Source: Gautieria morchelliformis (Eukaryota > Basidiomycota > Agaricomycetes > Gomphales > Gomphaceae). Taken from it: DNA of 64,000 bases. The position numbers and the translations under genes were made by a program. The notes beneath the pieces were generated by a model. It did no database searches. It worked only from the letters and a program-made list of their open reading frames with translations, and was not told where the DNA came from. The DNA lies in the NCBI GenBank assembly GCA_015179125.1, contig WHVA01000157.1:157283-221282 (forward strand), read 5' to 3'. Shown here piece after piece: positions 22,987-34,728 of this stretch. How positions within the stretch are numbered: the stretch's first letter is position 1; every line of letters starts with the position of its first letter.

Positions 22987-23369
22987 CACCTGTCAGGTGA
23001 CAACCCATTGGTTCCTTTTCTGTCTTCTATCTCCTTTCTTCCTTATCTGCTCTGTCCTCTCTTTCTACGTATCCCCACTCCTGAGTTTCACATTCCCAAG
23101 GTCCTCACTCATTTCTCTCTAGATATCGGTTAGCACAGGCGCACAGTATAGTGTAGCTACTTGCTGCATACATATATAGAACTCTGGATCTCCTTCACCA
23201 CAGCTCTGTGTGATATTCCATGACGCCAGGTGAGGTTGATGTTACAGCAGAAATGGCTCACCAACTGGGGACTACTGGTATGGTTGTGCAATCTGAACAT
23301 GGTAAAATTTCCTGCATTGCGATTTCCACTTCCTACGTCATCCTTCTCCATGCAGAAGCCCACCAACCT
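22987..23369. other. No gene seen
   Basis: Directly after the NLR A stop is the palindrome CACCTGTCAGGTG, then pyrimidine-rich sequence. No TPR homology continues past the stop, so NLR A either ends here naturally or was cut. Confidence 0.5.
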
Positions 23370-25508
23370 TTAAACTGTCACATGTAGCAGTCTGCCGTAT
23401 GTGTAGGTGAAAGGCAATGAATGAGGTCTTTCAAAGTGAACTGTATCCAAATCGGAAAGGTGAAGCTGAAAAACAGTCGTGTCTTCTTGCCATTGCAATA
23501 CATGAAAAGCAGTGGCGGAAACAAGTGCAATTCGAGGAGCTTCGAGGGACAGAGGTGCTAAAGTGGGACTGGAGTGTGGAACTGAATCCACGAGCGAAGT
23601 TGCAGAAGAGGCTTGAGCCATCTTTGCGGACAACATCGGAATAGATGGAAGTTGATCCGGGGTATGGAACTGTATTTGACCCAATGCCCAGTTAATCGAC
23701 GGATTATAGCGGGTGAGCCAATTGTGTCCTAGTACAACAGAACAGCTAGCATCTAGCGGAGTAACGTAAAACATAACTTCATGGTTGTCCCCAGTAGTGA
23801 AACAGATAGACAGGTCTACGACTTGGGAGATTGCCGTATTGGATGACCCATCGAAATGGCAGAGCGGAATTGTCAGAATGTTGCGGGTCGCTTGTGCTTC
23901 AAAACAAAGTCGGAATTGAGGAACAATGAGTCGAACCAGAGTCGATCAATGCAGTAAACGGAGGTGCTGAAACTGTGTCAGAGGTGAGTGGAACTGAGAG
24001 GGAGTCGGAGGACGAAAGAGCGGATGCGTTGAGTTTAACCTCGTTAGTCACACGAATGGGGTCAACACAGCCCTCAGCTCATGCGGAGGCTGGAGGACTG
24101 CTGACTATTTTTTTGCATCTGTAGCGGGAGTCGCTTCGGATTTCTCTTCCGTCTTCGCTGCGTGGCCCTTGGCCTTAGCAGCGGAAGCGGAAGCTTGGGT
24201 GCATTCACGAGTGACATGACCTCCTTTGCCGCAGAAGAGGCAAAGGTTGTTGTCCATGCGACGCTGGGGTTCTGCAGGGGTTAGTTTTCCATCCTTCCCA
24301 AGTTTGTCGGAAAGGTCGGGAGTGCTTTTCCGGGTGTTGGTGTTGGAACCAGAGGCCTGGTTGTTGCGAGGTGCGGAAGCGTTGTTCCGGTTGCCTGAGT
24401 TGGAGCTGGAACTGTTGTTGTTGTTGTTTCCGGAGTTGTTGTTTCTGGAATTAGTCTTCTTCTTGTCTTTATCAGACTTCTTGTCTGAAGACTTGTCGTT
24501 CTTGCTCTGGGAAGAAGTTTCACGAGCTATTTCAGAATGTCTTTCCCAGTAGTGCGAATCGATAGATTGGGCTAGGTTGCGGAGGTCGGTGAGAGTGGCG
24601 GGTTTTCCGACGCAGGCAATTTCATCCTTGATCCAGGATGGCAAGCCCATGTAGAACTGGTGTCAGAGTGCAGCTTCTCCCCATTGGACTCGAGGAGCGA
24701 GCTGCTGGAAAGTGACGATGCACCCAGCTATCCCACGAGTGTCTTTCATATGAAGCTTATCGAGTTCGTTTTCCGCATCGGCTTCCATATCAAATGGTCT
24801 GAAGTTGCTGCGGAGTTTGGAAACGAAATTGTGATAGTCGTCAGCCCAGTCGACGATGGCGTAAGGATCCATGAGGGCAGGTTCGAAAAAGTTGAGAGCA
24901 GTGCCTCGGAGATAGGAAAGGGTGTAGTTGACCTTTCGTTCGTCGTCGGGAAAGGCGTCGGGACGATCGCGGAAGTTGAGTTGAAGCTGGACCAAAAATG
25001 GCTAGAGCTTCTTGGGGTCGGAACCATTGAACTGATCCGGTTCACGAACTTTTGTCTTAGGGTGTGGGGCTTGGGCCGGGCATTGGAGTTGGCCGGCCAG
25101 CATGGCAATAGCCTGTGCAAGATCTGGAACTGGTGCGGGCGGAACTGGGTTGGCGGGAATCGGAGGTGGAGGACCGCCGGGGGGCCCGCCATGAGGGCCA
25201 CGTGGAGGGCCACCAGGAGGAGGTCCTGGTGCTGGTGGTGGAGGTGGTGCTGGGCATCGGAATGACGCTGCTGTCTGTTTGCCACTGCTACTCGACGAAT
25301 TTCCATCGTAGTCGGGATTGTCATCGGGATTGGTGTCAGGAACTTCTTCTATGCATTGTTGCGGAAGAACATCAGAAAGCTCATCGTCGGTTTGAGAGCT
25401 GCTGGAGGGTTCTGCATGTCTTGGTGCTGTGGATCTGAGGTTGCTAAAATAAGAGAGAGCTTTGACAGCTCCTGCGCGAGCTGAAGTAGCTGTGGTACGA
25501 GGAGGCAT
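23370..25508 (-). pseudogene. Ty3/gypsy gag and protease remnant
   Basis: On the minus strand the Gag frame starts with ATG at 25508. It has a Pro/Gly-rich stretch, KVREPDQFNGSDP, then FRDRPDAFPDDERKVNYTLS and YLRGTALNFFEPAL, then MGLPSWIKDEIA, an Asn/Ser-rich linker and the zinc knuckle CLFCGKGGHVTREC. All pieces are in one frame, broken by a TAG at about 25002-25004 and a TGA at about 24663-24665. A retropepsin region follows with the active-site motif ALIDSGS (about 23945) and SVVLGHNWLTRYNPSINW (about 23690-23740), with frame breaks between. No reverse transcriptase, RNase H or integrase follows. The LTR at 25542-26236 borders its 5' side. Confidence 0.85.
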
Positions 25509-25541
25509 AGTGATATTTATCAGGTGGGAATCAGATAATAC

Positions 25542-26236
25542 TGTTACATATCGGAAATCCCGGAGGTCGGAACTAGAAAGGACAACGGCTTCAACTTATG
25601 TGTTGCACCCCTGATGAACTATCGTCCTAAGTATTTCGGATTTGACTTCCAGATGTCGGAGAAGGCAGAAGTCGAGGACAGAGGGCTGAGGGTCAAGGGT
25701 CAAGGGTTGGATAATAAAGGTCGGAGGAGGCGGAAGAGGCGGGGGACAGAGGATCGAGAGCGGAGGGAGACAAGACTAGCAAAACTCGCTGTGCTAAGAA
25801 CAGGAGATAGTGCTAAGGGATTCACCTATCGAAGTCGATTATCTGATTGCAGAAACGAATACATACAGGGGGGGCTTTATACAAAGAGCTGAAGCAACAG
25901 GTAATAGTGTGGTACTAAGCAAATTACGGTGAAGGCGGGAATCAGATAAACATATGGGGCAAGTATCTAATGCGGAACAAGGGGGTGACAAGGGGGGTGC
26001 AGGGTAGAGTTAAGTACAAGGTGTGTAAGTACAATAGGCATTGGAACAAACGGAAATCCGGAAATGGTATCTTGCTGTGTTCAGGGTCGAGTATGGGGGC
26101 CGGTGACTGGAGGTGGCCAGGGGTACTGAAGAACAAGGGGCTGGGGTTGAGTGTTGTGGAGATGCAGAATAGAGTCGGAGGTGGTGCAGAGGAGATCCGG
26201 AGGTGGCGGAGATGGTTGAGCGGAACGGTCGTAACA
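25542..26236 (-). mobile_element. Gypsy LTR (family 2), 5' LTR of the remnant
   Basis: It starts TGTTACATATCGG and ends GGTCGTAACA on the plus strand, 695 bp, inverted-repeat ends TGTTAC/GTAACA. A related copy is the solo LTR at 51963-52691. The internal Gag start lies only about 33 bp away at 25508, on the side expected for a 5' LTR of a minus-strand element. The 3' LTR is not in the window, so no target duplication can be checked. Confidence 0.8.
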
Positions 26237-26242
26237 GCATAT

Positions 26243-26754
26243 GATACAGCCACCAGATGACTACACATTCCAGAGACGGTTCGTGTTGGCGCTGCATGAG
26301 ACACTGCGCAACGAGGTCCTCAAAAAGGGCTATAATGCCGAGAGCAGCTTGATAGAGCAGCTCTTCGAGACGGCCCGAATGATTGAGGAGGCATCCTGAT
26401 ACAATATGGGGATGTGCTGTGCAGAAAGCACAGCGGCAACAGCAAGCGCTGCCCGGCTTGCAGGGAGCAAGCCGGTGACACAGACAGGCCTGACCAGGCC
26501 TAGCCTGTTCCCGAGGAGTGGAGAATCGCAGCGACCACCACCCCCACGCCCAGCCCAAGCTGGACGCCCGCCTGAAGCCAAACAGCCTCAAGCGTCAGGG
26601 TCGTCACCGCGACCAGCCCCACCGCCGAAAGCGTCAGGCCGACCTAACGATCGGCCCAGCGGTAGCCAAAGCAGCGCTACATGCTTTGAATGCGGCCAAC
26701 CTGGCCACAAGAAGGTGGAGTGCCCCCGGCTTAGGTCTGGTATAAGGACAGTGG
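26243..26754 (+). pseudogene. Ty3/gypsy gag C-terminal fragment of another element
   Basis: The plus-strand frame reads MIQPPDDYTFQRRF, LHETLRNEVLKKGY and LFETARMIEEAS, then a TGA at about 26398, continuing in frame with YNMGMCCAES, a Pro-rich linker and the zinc knuckle CFECGQPGHKKVECP. This is a typical Gag tail from a different gypsy lineage to the minus-strand remnant beside it. It is cut on the left by the family-2 LTR and on the right by a family-1 LTR. Confidence 0.75.
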
Positions 26755-27170
26755 TGTCATGACCTGTATATTTCCCTTACCCCGCTGTCTCTGTTCCCCC
26801 TCTCATCGTTCCTCTTGCATCTTCGCCTGAGTTCGCCATACCCTCTGACCACTCCTCCACTATGTTTGTTCCATTCGCCCTTCGCCACATTCGCTGAATG
26901 ACCATTCACTACTCGCATCATTCGCCAGCAGGCATGCCATCAAACACGATCAACACCCTTTACCCGGCGTGATGGTTCATCACTGGCCCCATCATCTTCT
27001 CGATCCAACCCCTTTAGGTGTTCATATGGCCGGGATGCATTCATGGGATGTCATACCCATAGGTTGTGTGGGATCAACCCAGCAGACGAAGAGTCCGTGC
27101 AGGGTGGTGTATATGCAGGTCTCAAGGTGTGTTTTCATACATAGGTGCCTTCGCCCTCTTTCCTCTCTGC
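26755..27170 (+). mobile_element. Truncated family-1 LTR, short form
   Basis: It begins TGTCATGACCTGTATATTTCC, which matches the inner start of the long-form LTRs (offset 236) and not their outer start. It follows them through CATCATTCGCCAGCAGGC, GATGGTTCATC, GGGATCAACCCAGCAGA and GCAGGTCTCAAGG, then ends abruptly in ATG13-like sequence near 27170. Confidence 0.75.
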
Positions 27171-27174
27171 CATT

Positions 27175-28990
27175 TCCCCTCCACGCCCTCCCCCGTCCTC
27201 ACATCACTCCCAACTCTCACACCACCCCCACTCCCGCCCCCACTCCCCACAGCCTAGCACCACCAGCAGCACCCACACCCGACCCCCCAACCCCGCCCCC
27301 GCGGCCCCTTCGCACACGCCTCCAGCCCCGCCACACTACTCCAAAACAAGTCGTTCAGGCAGCGCAGCTGCGCGTCAACCTGCGCATGGAACATGGCTGT
27401 CGCCGTCGGCAGGGGGACATGCCGACGGGCTCGGAATGCGCGGGGTGCGCATCGGTGGTGGGTGTTGGTGGTGAGTGCGGGTGCATGGCACGTGGTGAGG
27501 CGTGGGGCGAGGGGTGCGGGGGCAATGATGCGTGGGGTGAGGGTGAGGGTGGGACATGCTGTGTGCTGGGGTGCGGGGACTGTGCAGGCGACGCGGTCTC
27601 GCGCGCGGGGGGTGGGGCGGACATAGAGCCAGGGTGGTGCCGCCTCCACCTCCGCGTCCTCCACCACCGTGTCGTCGCTCCAGATCCGCATCATCACCTC
27701 CTTCCCCTTTCCCCTCTATCCCCCATCCCCCTCCCCCTCCCCCTCCACCCCTCCGGCTGAGATGTAGAGTCCCGCTCGCCCACCCCAGCCGTCTCACCCG
27801 ACCCTTCTCGTTCCCAGCAGCCCCCTCCTCCGGCCCCCAAGCATAACCCGCCGATCAATCGCCTGCACGAACGCGCAGAGCTCGTCGTCGTCTGTGGTGG
27901 TGGTGAGGAAGGCGGGGGAGGCGAGCTTGGGCTATGGATGGTGGGAATCAGTATGCGAGTAGTGGATGGGGGGAGCCAAACGCGAAGGGGAGGAGGCGAG
28001 CCCTGGGAGAAGGGGTATGTTGGGGAAGGAGGCGAGGAATGTCAAAGGAAATGATGGCGAGCACGAGGAATACTGCTAGAATACGCTGGAGCAAGTAATA
28101 GCACGAAAAATAACGTAGCACAAACGCGAATTAACGCAGTGCACGCCAGGCTTCATAGTGCTGAAAGAACTGGGCCGCTCGGGGAGGCTCGGCCCGCCCG
28201 CCGCGGCGGCCGTCGACGCAGACCACTCAAAGGGGAGTGGCGCAGGCTCGCGGACTGCGAGTGCTGCGATTGGACGGAGGGGAACGACAGAGAGTGCGGG
28301 CAGTGAGCCCGGGGGGACGTTGATGGAGGGGAAGCGGATGAGGAGGCCGGGGAGGCGGTCGGTGGGGCAGGGGGATATGAGCCAGGGGCGAGACCAGGAG
28401 ACGAGCCTGACCCGGACGCCGACGACTCGGGCGCTAGCGCCCTGCGAGTCTGGCGCGGCGAACGACACGGGCCTGGAGCCCGATCCGCGGGCGAGCGCCG
28501 CGCCTGCACGGGGCGACACGAAGCGGTCCGCGAGGCTGGGCCGGTCCGGGTAGCTCTCGGTCGGGGAGCATGGCAGACTCGCCCGGCGCGGGGACCCGCC
28601 GGCGCTTTGGCTGGAGAGCAACTGCTGCTGGCGTACAGTGACGGTCGGAGTAAAGCACATCCTCCTGGGACAAAAGGCGTGACGACCGAACGCTAGCGTG
28701 TCAATAGAAAATGCCGGCATGAGGAGGTACGTCGCAGGGATGGAGACGAAGCTGAGGGGTGGCGGATGGGGAGACAGGCATGTGAGGCGGTTGGGAGGGG
28801 GGCTGGGTGGGGAAGGGGCGTGCGTTGGAGTGGAGAGTGGGCAAAGTCGCACGAGAATATTTAGCGAGCGGGCCCGCCTTGAGGTGTCATAGGCGGCGGA
28901 AGAGGGACCACACTTGAAGGGGAGAAACCGCGGAAGCGTGAACATACTCGGAAAGACGGAGATGCCCTGCTTGTAGACGGTGCACAGGGC
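27175..28990 (-). pseudogene. Degenerate ATG13 copy 2 (HORMA end to near C-terminus)
   Basis: On the minus strand, in order: DVALCTVYKQGISVFPSMFT and LPRFLPFK (end of the HORMA domain, about 28905-28990), PATYLLMPAFSIDTLAF (about 28700), FTPTVTVRQQQL, SLADRFVSPRAG (about 28510-28550), APGSYPP (about 28390), an intron ending CCATCCATAG, AFLTTTTDDDELCAFVQAID (about 27855-27910) and MFHAQVDAQLRCLNDLFWSS (about 27350-27400). This is the order of agaricomycete ATG13. The N-terminal half of HORMA and the extreme C-terminus are absent, and frame changes occur between blocks. It is truncated by the LTR at about 27170 and by unrelated DNA at about 29000. Together with copy 1 it covers most of the gene, but neither looks functional. 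Confidence 0.75.
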
Positions 28991-29131
28991 GACGTCGGCG
29001 TGGCTGGTATGCCAGATGGATCAAGGTCTGTAGAGCTTGCCGTCGCTGCTTGGCCTAACGTTATTAGCGATATTGGCATGGTCATGTGTTGCAGTGACGC
29101 TCTCACGTGACGCAGTCTCCTGATTAGTCAG
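28991..29131. other. Spacer, no gene seen
   Basis: Short unique sequence between the truncated ATG13 copy and the MULE target duplication. Confidence 0.5.
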
Positions 29132-29140
29132 AGCGCGGTA
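29132..29140 (+). repeat. MULE target-site duplication, left
   Basis: The 9-bp AGCGCGGTA directly precedes the left inverted repeat. The same 9 bp follow the right inverted repeat at 35122-35130. Confidence 0.93.
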
Positions 29141-29216
29141 GGGTCTGACGCCCTAACAATGAGCTTGGTCAGCTGCGGACCAGGCCAGGCCTTCGGAAGC
29201 ACCAGCTATTTCGTCG
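29141..29216 (+). repeat. MULE terminal inverted repeat, left
   Basis: Pairs with 35046-35121. The only differences I see are at positions 9, 40, 43, 51 and 72 of the repeat. Confidence 0.92.
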
Positions 29217-29343
29217 CAATATACAGTTTACCATAAGCACCCATACACCTTCGCTTCCTGCCTCCATACCTTTTGGAGAAACGCATTAGCACCAATACAC
29301 CAAAACGAGCAACGGACATCGGAGGGCCTCGCTTCGTTTGTGT

Positions 29344-29385
29344 GTGGAGCAGCTTAGCTCTATTCACAGAGCTAAGCTGCTCCAC
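29344..29385. repeat. Perfect 18-bp palindrome with 6-nt loop
   Basis: GTGGAGCAGCTTAGCTCT pairs with AGAGCTAAGCTGCTCCAC around ATTCAC. It lies subterminally inside the MULE, about 140 bp before the companion gene. It could be a transposase-binding or regulatory site, or a small foldback insertion. Confidence 0.85.
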
Positions 29386-29527
29386 TTCCCCGTCATTCAG
29401 TGTGCTTTTTCACATTGAGCGACTGTTATCCGACAACAAATTTACTAGGTAAGCGTGAAGGCAACAGAGTTTTGCCCCTTTTGAGCTCACAAACAGGTTA
29501 AATAGGCCATACGTTTACCATGTGGAT

Positions 29528-31276
29528 ATGCCAGCATCGTCTGCTATGTACCCCTCATTTTCAGACTTTCGGAATACTCCAGTCTCGTCTCCCTCTGTGA
29601 AAAGCTCACATTCTGTGCATTCTTCTATGTTATCTCCAACATCCCCTTACTCGGGCCATCCGGGTGTCGATGAAGTCAGTGCGCTTCGGCTGGAAACGTT
29701 TGCGCCCTACCGCGAACGCATACGCACAGCGAAAATGATGTTGACTTGGGCACGCAGCGGTGAAAGGGTATATCACTGGTAAGTTACATTAATCACCGGG
29801 TTGGGATACTGAGCACTCTCGCAGGCCATGCCATTTAGATAACCAGTTGTATGCCGACTACGAACTCCCGGATGCTTTCCGATCCTTGCACATGGAGCAT
29901 CCACAGTGCCCATGTGCTACGCAAGAAACTGACCCAGAGGTCAATCATCCTTACGAAATATGGGTCGTACAAAGCGGTAGATACAAGGGTAAAGTGGCTG
30001 CTGCGTGTGCGCAAAAATACCAGGGTTGCGGGTCATGGAGTAAGTATTCTCCAGGTTTGCGTCATAACTACAAATATTAACCGGGTTCAAGTCTGCTTGA
30101 CAGATCTCATTAAGGAAAACCCCGACCTGCCTGCAGAAGTCTATGAACTGAGACCGGAAGGTGATGTCGGCCCAGGTTCGCACTCTATAATATTGACCTC
30201 TTTAGTACGCTTAAAACGATTTCTTATAGGTCTTCCTCACTTTGACAGATATGGTCTTCTCCGCCCAGTGCATGCCACACCAAGTACGTCCCATTTCTAT
30301 CATTTGCTCGCTCGGTACTCATGTAAGTGTAGCATCTCGCAGCGGCATTTCTACATCAAGTCCAATTAGTCCTCCACCTCCTTACCAGTTTAATCGGGGC
30401 AGAAGAGGTGGCTTCAGTGGCGGTAAAGTCTCCCATATGCATTTATTCAGCTACTTAAAATGCAATTGACAGTCACAAAAGCCGCGAAGAAAGACTCCGG
30501 CATAAACAAAACCCTGCAGCGTCACCCAGCAAGTGTTGACGACCCGTTTGTTGTCAGTCCCAGTCGTTCCACATCTCCATCTACACCTGGATCGTCCTCG
30601 TTCTCCCTTCCGAACGTCTCTGAAGCACAATCCCATTCCTCTTTGTCAATGTTCACCCTTCCGCAGCTCCCTCTTCCCTCGGAGGCTTTTTTCCATTCCA
30701 GCGATCTTCCGTTATCAAAAGGCCCTATAGTTCCCGATTCATCAAGGATGCCTCTGTCGAACCAGTTGGCTATGACCCACGGGTCAATAAGTACTCGCTC
30801 TCATCCTCAGTCGCGTAAGTCATTCCGATATATCCTACTATAGTTATCAGCTAACAACTGTATTTTTAGCTACTATGAGTGACTATTCAGGCAGTATACC
30901 AACCACACCTCACTCCAGACATAACTTGCACGAAAGGGTAACTATCATGCCTGGTAAGTAACATTGATTCTTATCGGAAACAAGACTAACTTGTTTCCAT
31001 CAAGGAGACCGTATGTTCGGTGATACATCATGTCTGTGGGAGCCGCCTGACCCACATCTGGTAGCAGTTTACAACCGCCATGTGCCTCCTTTGTGTGGCT
31101 CTGAGCTGGAGGACGCACTTGCTGCCCTACGCTTGAACGAAGGGGTCGATAGCGCAACATTTTGGAGGATGTTTGATATGTGTAACTGTAATCAGTTCTT
31201 CACGAAGGAAGTCCTGCATTACGTGCATGGGCCGCAGTGCCCAGTGTGGGTTTACGGCAATAATCCTGCCATTTAG
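29528..31276 (+). CDS. MULE companion gene, unknown function, Cys-rich zinc-binding-like segments
   Basis: Not recognised as a named family. Supported exons begin with ATG at 29528: 29528-29778, 29825-30039 and one from 30104 (NLIKENPDLPAEVYELRPEG). Further exons lie near 30332-30421 (Pro/Arg/Gly-rich: SPPPPYQFNRG, RRGGFSGG), 30472-30790 (Ser/Pro-rich) and about 31006-31276, with consensus GTAAGT donors and CAG acceptors. An N-terminal WPCHLDNQL then PQCPCATQE...ACAQKYQGCGSW has a C-x-C plus C...C-x-x-W spacing that resembles GRF-type zinc ribbons. The C-terminus is MFDMCNCNQFF...HGPQCPVWVYGNNPAI. It lies wholly inside the inverted repeats and converges with the transposase, so it is probably an accessory transposon gene. 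Exons between 30180 and 31000 are uncertain. Confidence 0.6.
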
Positions 31277-31530
31277 TCTTTCATCTTGTTTTTCTTCCGT
31301 ACTCTTGCTCTCCAACCCCCGCTCTCAAAGATTTCTTGAATGTCTGCTACTCTCCAACAATTTCTTGGATGTATATATGAGAGTAGCTACAAAGAATTGG
31401 AACTGCTTCTTGTTGTATTATAAAAACCCAGCCACGTACGGAGAAGTCTACATCATACACTTTGCGGAATAGGTTTCTTAGTACTATTAATTAAAAAAAT
31501 TTGTGTTGAATAATTACGCACAAAGCTACC
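31277..31530. terminator. Convergent 3' intergenic region inside the MULE
   Basis: About 250 bp between the stop codons of the companion gene and the transposase, containing AT-rich stretches such as ATTAATTAAAAAAATTTG. Inferred to hold the 3' ends of both transcripts. No defined poly(A) signal is claimed. Confidence 0.35.
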
Positions 31531-34500
31531 CTAACGGTCCGCATGCGATGCCGTGCGACGCTGGTTGCGTTCAGGAGATGGAGGTAGCAGTCGCTTGACC
31601 GGCAACTCTGAAAGACCATCTGAGGCACCAAACACATGCTAGCATGAATAATATCAGCTCATTCTTTCCTTGTAGGATAGAGAGCACTTACACTATGAGT
31701 ACTTGCTGTTGCTGGCACAGCTAGTGCACGCAACTCAGGCACAGTGAATTGGCCGGACATCTGCCTAACACCTATAGTGAGCCTTGAACACACATCTTCA
31801 AGCTCGGATAGGTCAGCGAGATCAGTTTGAGAGAGTGGGAAAATTGGGGTCTGATGTGCATCATCTAGAAGTGTAACTATTCCGTGAAGTTTGGGAAGGT
31901 TTACGTGCGCAAAGTGCTTGATCTTATCAAGCACTTGGTGACGGACACCTTCGGTGGCAGTGGTACTTGACCCCTCGGGCTGAATAGGAAAACATAAATA
32001 TATACCATTTAGATCATTAGCCCAATTTGTTTTACTCACTTCATCTATCTTTTTGGTGTGGGAGTCACCGTCCGATTCTGAGCTGTCGATGTCAGACTCA
32101 GGTGGTTTGTGTGACTCGCTATCGTCATCCTCCATGGTTTGCAATAACCACGTGTTGGTGTGATTAGAAAGAGTCACTGATGCACTGGATGGTGCATCAG
32201 TGTGATCATTGGTGGTATCAGGAGCAGCAGTGAGCAATGTCGTAGGTACTGTAAAGCACTGCCTATAGATGGTCCGCGCGTCATCTTCGTTTGTGGGGAA
32301 ATGGAAAGGATAGGTCGCTGGGGCAAGTGATCCTGATTCGGTCAGCTTTGGAATCGCAAGCCGCAATGCCTACAAGTGCTTGCATGCACCACGGTTCTGA
32401 CTGAAGGCTGGGCAAGAACAATAAGCCCAGCCATAAACATTCAGTCGCAAATCATAGCGTTTATGATCAGGCACTCGAATGTCAGCCAGGGCACTTGCAC
32501 AGGTACCATCGACTGTATAAGGATCTAACCAGTGCACCCGGGACATGTGTGACTGTGAGAGATACGTAGCTTCAGTGATATTACACTGTTTGTTTTCAGA
32601 AGTCCACCAGGCCACTGGGATGACCGGTGCAGGCAGTTGCTTTGGTGCAAACGGCTGAGTCTTTTGTCTCGCACCCAGATCAACGCCACCAGTCTGATCT
32701 CGGAAATGTTCTGAGAGCCATTGGTAGTATTCTGCTTCTGTGCTCCGGCGGTTGAAAATGCCTGGTAATATCCGTGTGATCAGCAGGAAAATAAATATAT
32801 CCAAGCGCAGACGTTTGCCAGAGCGCTGCCACCGGTGTATATGTTTCCGCTTCAGGATTGCATTGAAAGCCTCCAAATGGTTGGTTGTAGGTATGACACC
32901 TTCAATAGGGATTTTGAGTATTGCGGAAGCATGTGTGCGGCCTTTCTGAGACCAACCCTGCCAGAGGGAGACTGGCATCCATGTATCGGTAATATATTTG
33001 AGGTAATTTAAGCCAGCGCCGGCTGCTGCTACCATCTCCGGAAGCTCTTTCAAGTTGGTGAGCGCAAGCTTTTCTTGTGATATAATATTCTGCGCCGCTT
33101 CATAGTCACCAGTGAGAAGTAGTCTGTATTTTATGAGATACAAATAATGCTACATAGGTATGAAACTACTTACTCCTCTTCCAGAACACAAATTCTAGCC
33201 TGAACATGTTGCTTTGGAAAGTTAGGTGTCTTTCCCATTCGGAGGACCTGTTTCCGATGATTGGACCAACATGGTCGAACATGAAACTTGCACAGAATTA
33301 ACCATATCTTTGGCCAAATTTGGAGTAGTGCACCGCGCTCCTTTGTGTCAGTATCAGTGATAGCGACCAGCGGCATAAATTTAATGCCGTCCTGACAACC
33401 CAGAGAGTCCCGCCATGCCTTTAGGAGATCAGACAGGATGCGCATGTCGTAACCAGCGTGTGTCGCTTTGTTGCCAGTAGGAGCAGAGAAAAGAAAGAAT
33501 GCGAGTGGTACTCCCACTCTAGCCTCGTCAACACCAAGTGTGATGAATAGAAGGACACGACGGTCACATATACCAAATGTGCCGTCGAATATCAGCTGTT
33601 TCTGGTGCGCTAACTTCCATGCTGCTCTTTTCATATCTTCGGTCTGAATGCAGATACACATCCTATCGTCTTTCATGACCCTTGCGTGATAATGAAACAC
33701 TGCTGATGCAATGTTTGATTTGTATTCCGGCGAGTCTGGGTTGAGCCAGTTGTCCAAGTTGTACTGGGGAGCTTGTCCGACGTTTATTCCATGCAGCTTG
33801 GAATATTTTTGGTAGAGGGTACTGGAATCTGTTTGCAAAAACTGGTAGCGCACGTTTGCGGTCTTAGGATCGAACGTCGTTTGGCCAATATATAACTTGG
33901 CATGATAGAGCTCTTGGTTGCGAGCCTGAATGGCTACAATGCTAGATTACAGATATAATATAGAATTCTGAATATACAAGAGAAATACTAACCTGGCACC
34001 ATCATTCAACTGAGCTAGTGCTACCTGCCAGATGTGCTCATGAAGTGGAATGCTTGGGAAGCGTTGCATTACTCTGTTACGACACCCGTCGTTGTGCGAC
34101 AGGATCCCCGTGATTCGTCGTACTTGAAAGTTAGAAGTAAAGTATGTGACGTCTAAGTGAGCCAAACACGCCGTAAAATCGTAAGGTCCCTGGCGCCGCC
34201 ATTCTTTTTCATTTATGTCGAGTCCTTTGGCTCTACGTCACTGATCATGTTTCAACTTGTATGCATCAGTACTTGATCCGGATTGGCTTTTGTTTGTGTT
34301 AAAAAGGTTTATATTCCAGAGCTATAAACTATCCCCACCACTGTAGTAAGATGTGAGCATACTTCTTAGTTCCATTTCCTCCGCGGGTGCTCCATTGTGT
34401 ACTCCATCCATTCCCTAAATCCCCCAGGTTGCGCAGGTCTAGGCTTTGTTCTTGTAGTAGCTTCAATGCGGCCTGTTGCGAGTGTACATCCTCCGAAAAA

Positions 34501-34728
34501 AGTTGAAACGTGTGAACTCGAGCATCGTATTGTTGCTGGATCTCTTCTTCTTGCCCTGGATCCACGAAGAGCATGTTGATATCAACCTGCAGCATTTGAT
34601 AACAATTAGATGATGTCCAAAAATGTGCTAATCGAAGAACTTACTTTTACTTCACCTCCCCGCTGGATGATTGGTCTGCATGGTGCAGGTGGGATTTTGT
34701 TTGGCCAGCGGTCTGCGCCTGGGAGCAT
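31531..34728 (-). CDS. MULE transposase with SWIM zinc finger
   Basis: Exons on the minus strand: 34645-34728 (ATG at 34728), 34363-34586, 33993-34232, 33174-33941, then from 33123 onward, with further introns at about 31982-32041 (GTGAGT...TTCAG) and near 31640-31695 before the TAG at 31531. Domains: an N-terminal region including WRRQGPYDFTACLAHLDVTY and HNDGCRNRVMQRFP, then the MULE catalytic core with LIFDGTFGICDRRVLLFITL (first Asp), VAITDTDTKERGALLQIWP (second Asp), CKFHVRPCW, and NHLEAFNAILKRKH (candidate Glu). A SWIM finger YCSCPAFSQNRGACKHL follows at about 32380-32430. One in-frame TAG at 32367-32369 directly follows CKHL, after which the same frame continues with ALRLAIPKL for about 230 codons. 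This may be a nonsense change (CAG to TAG type) or a natural early end. Confidence 0.88.
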
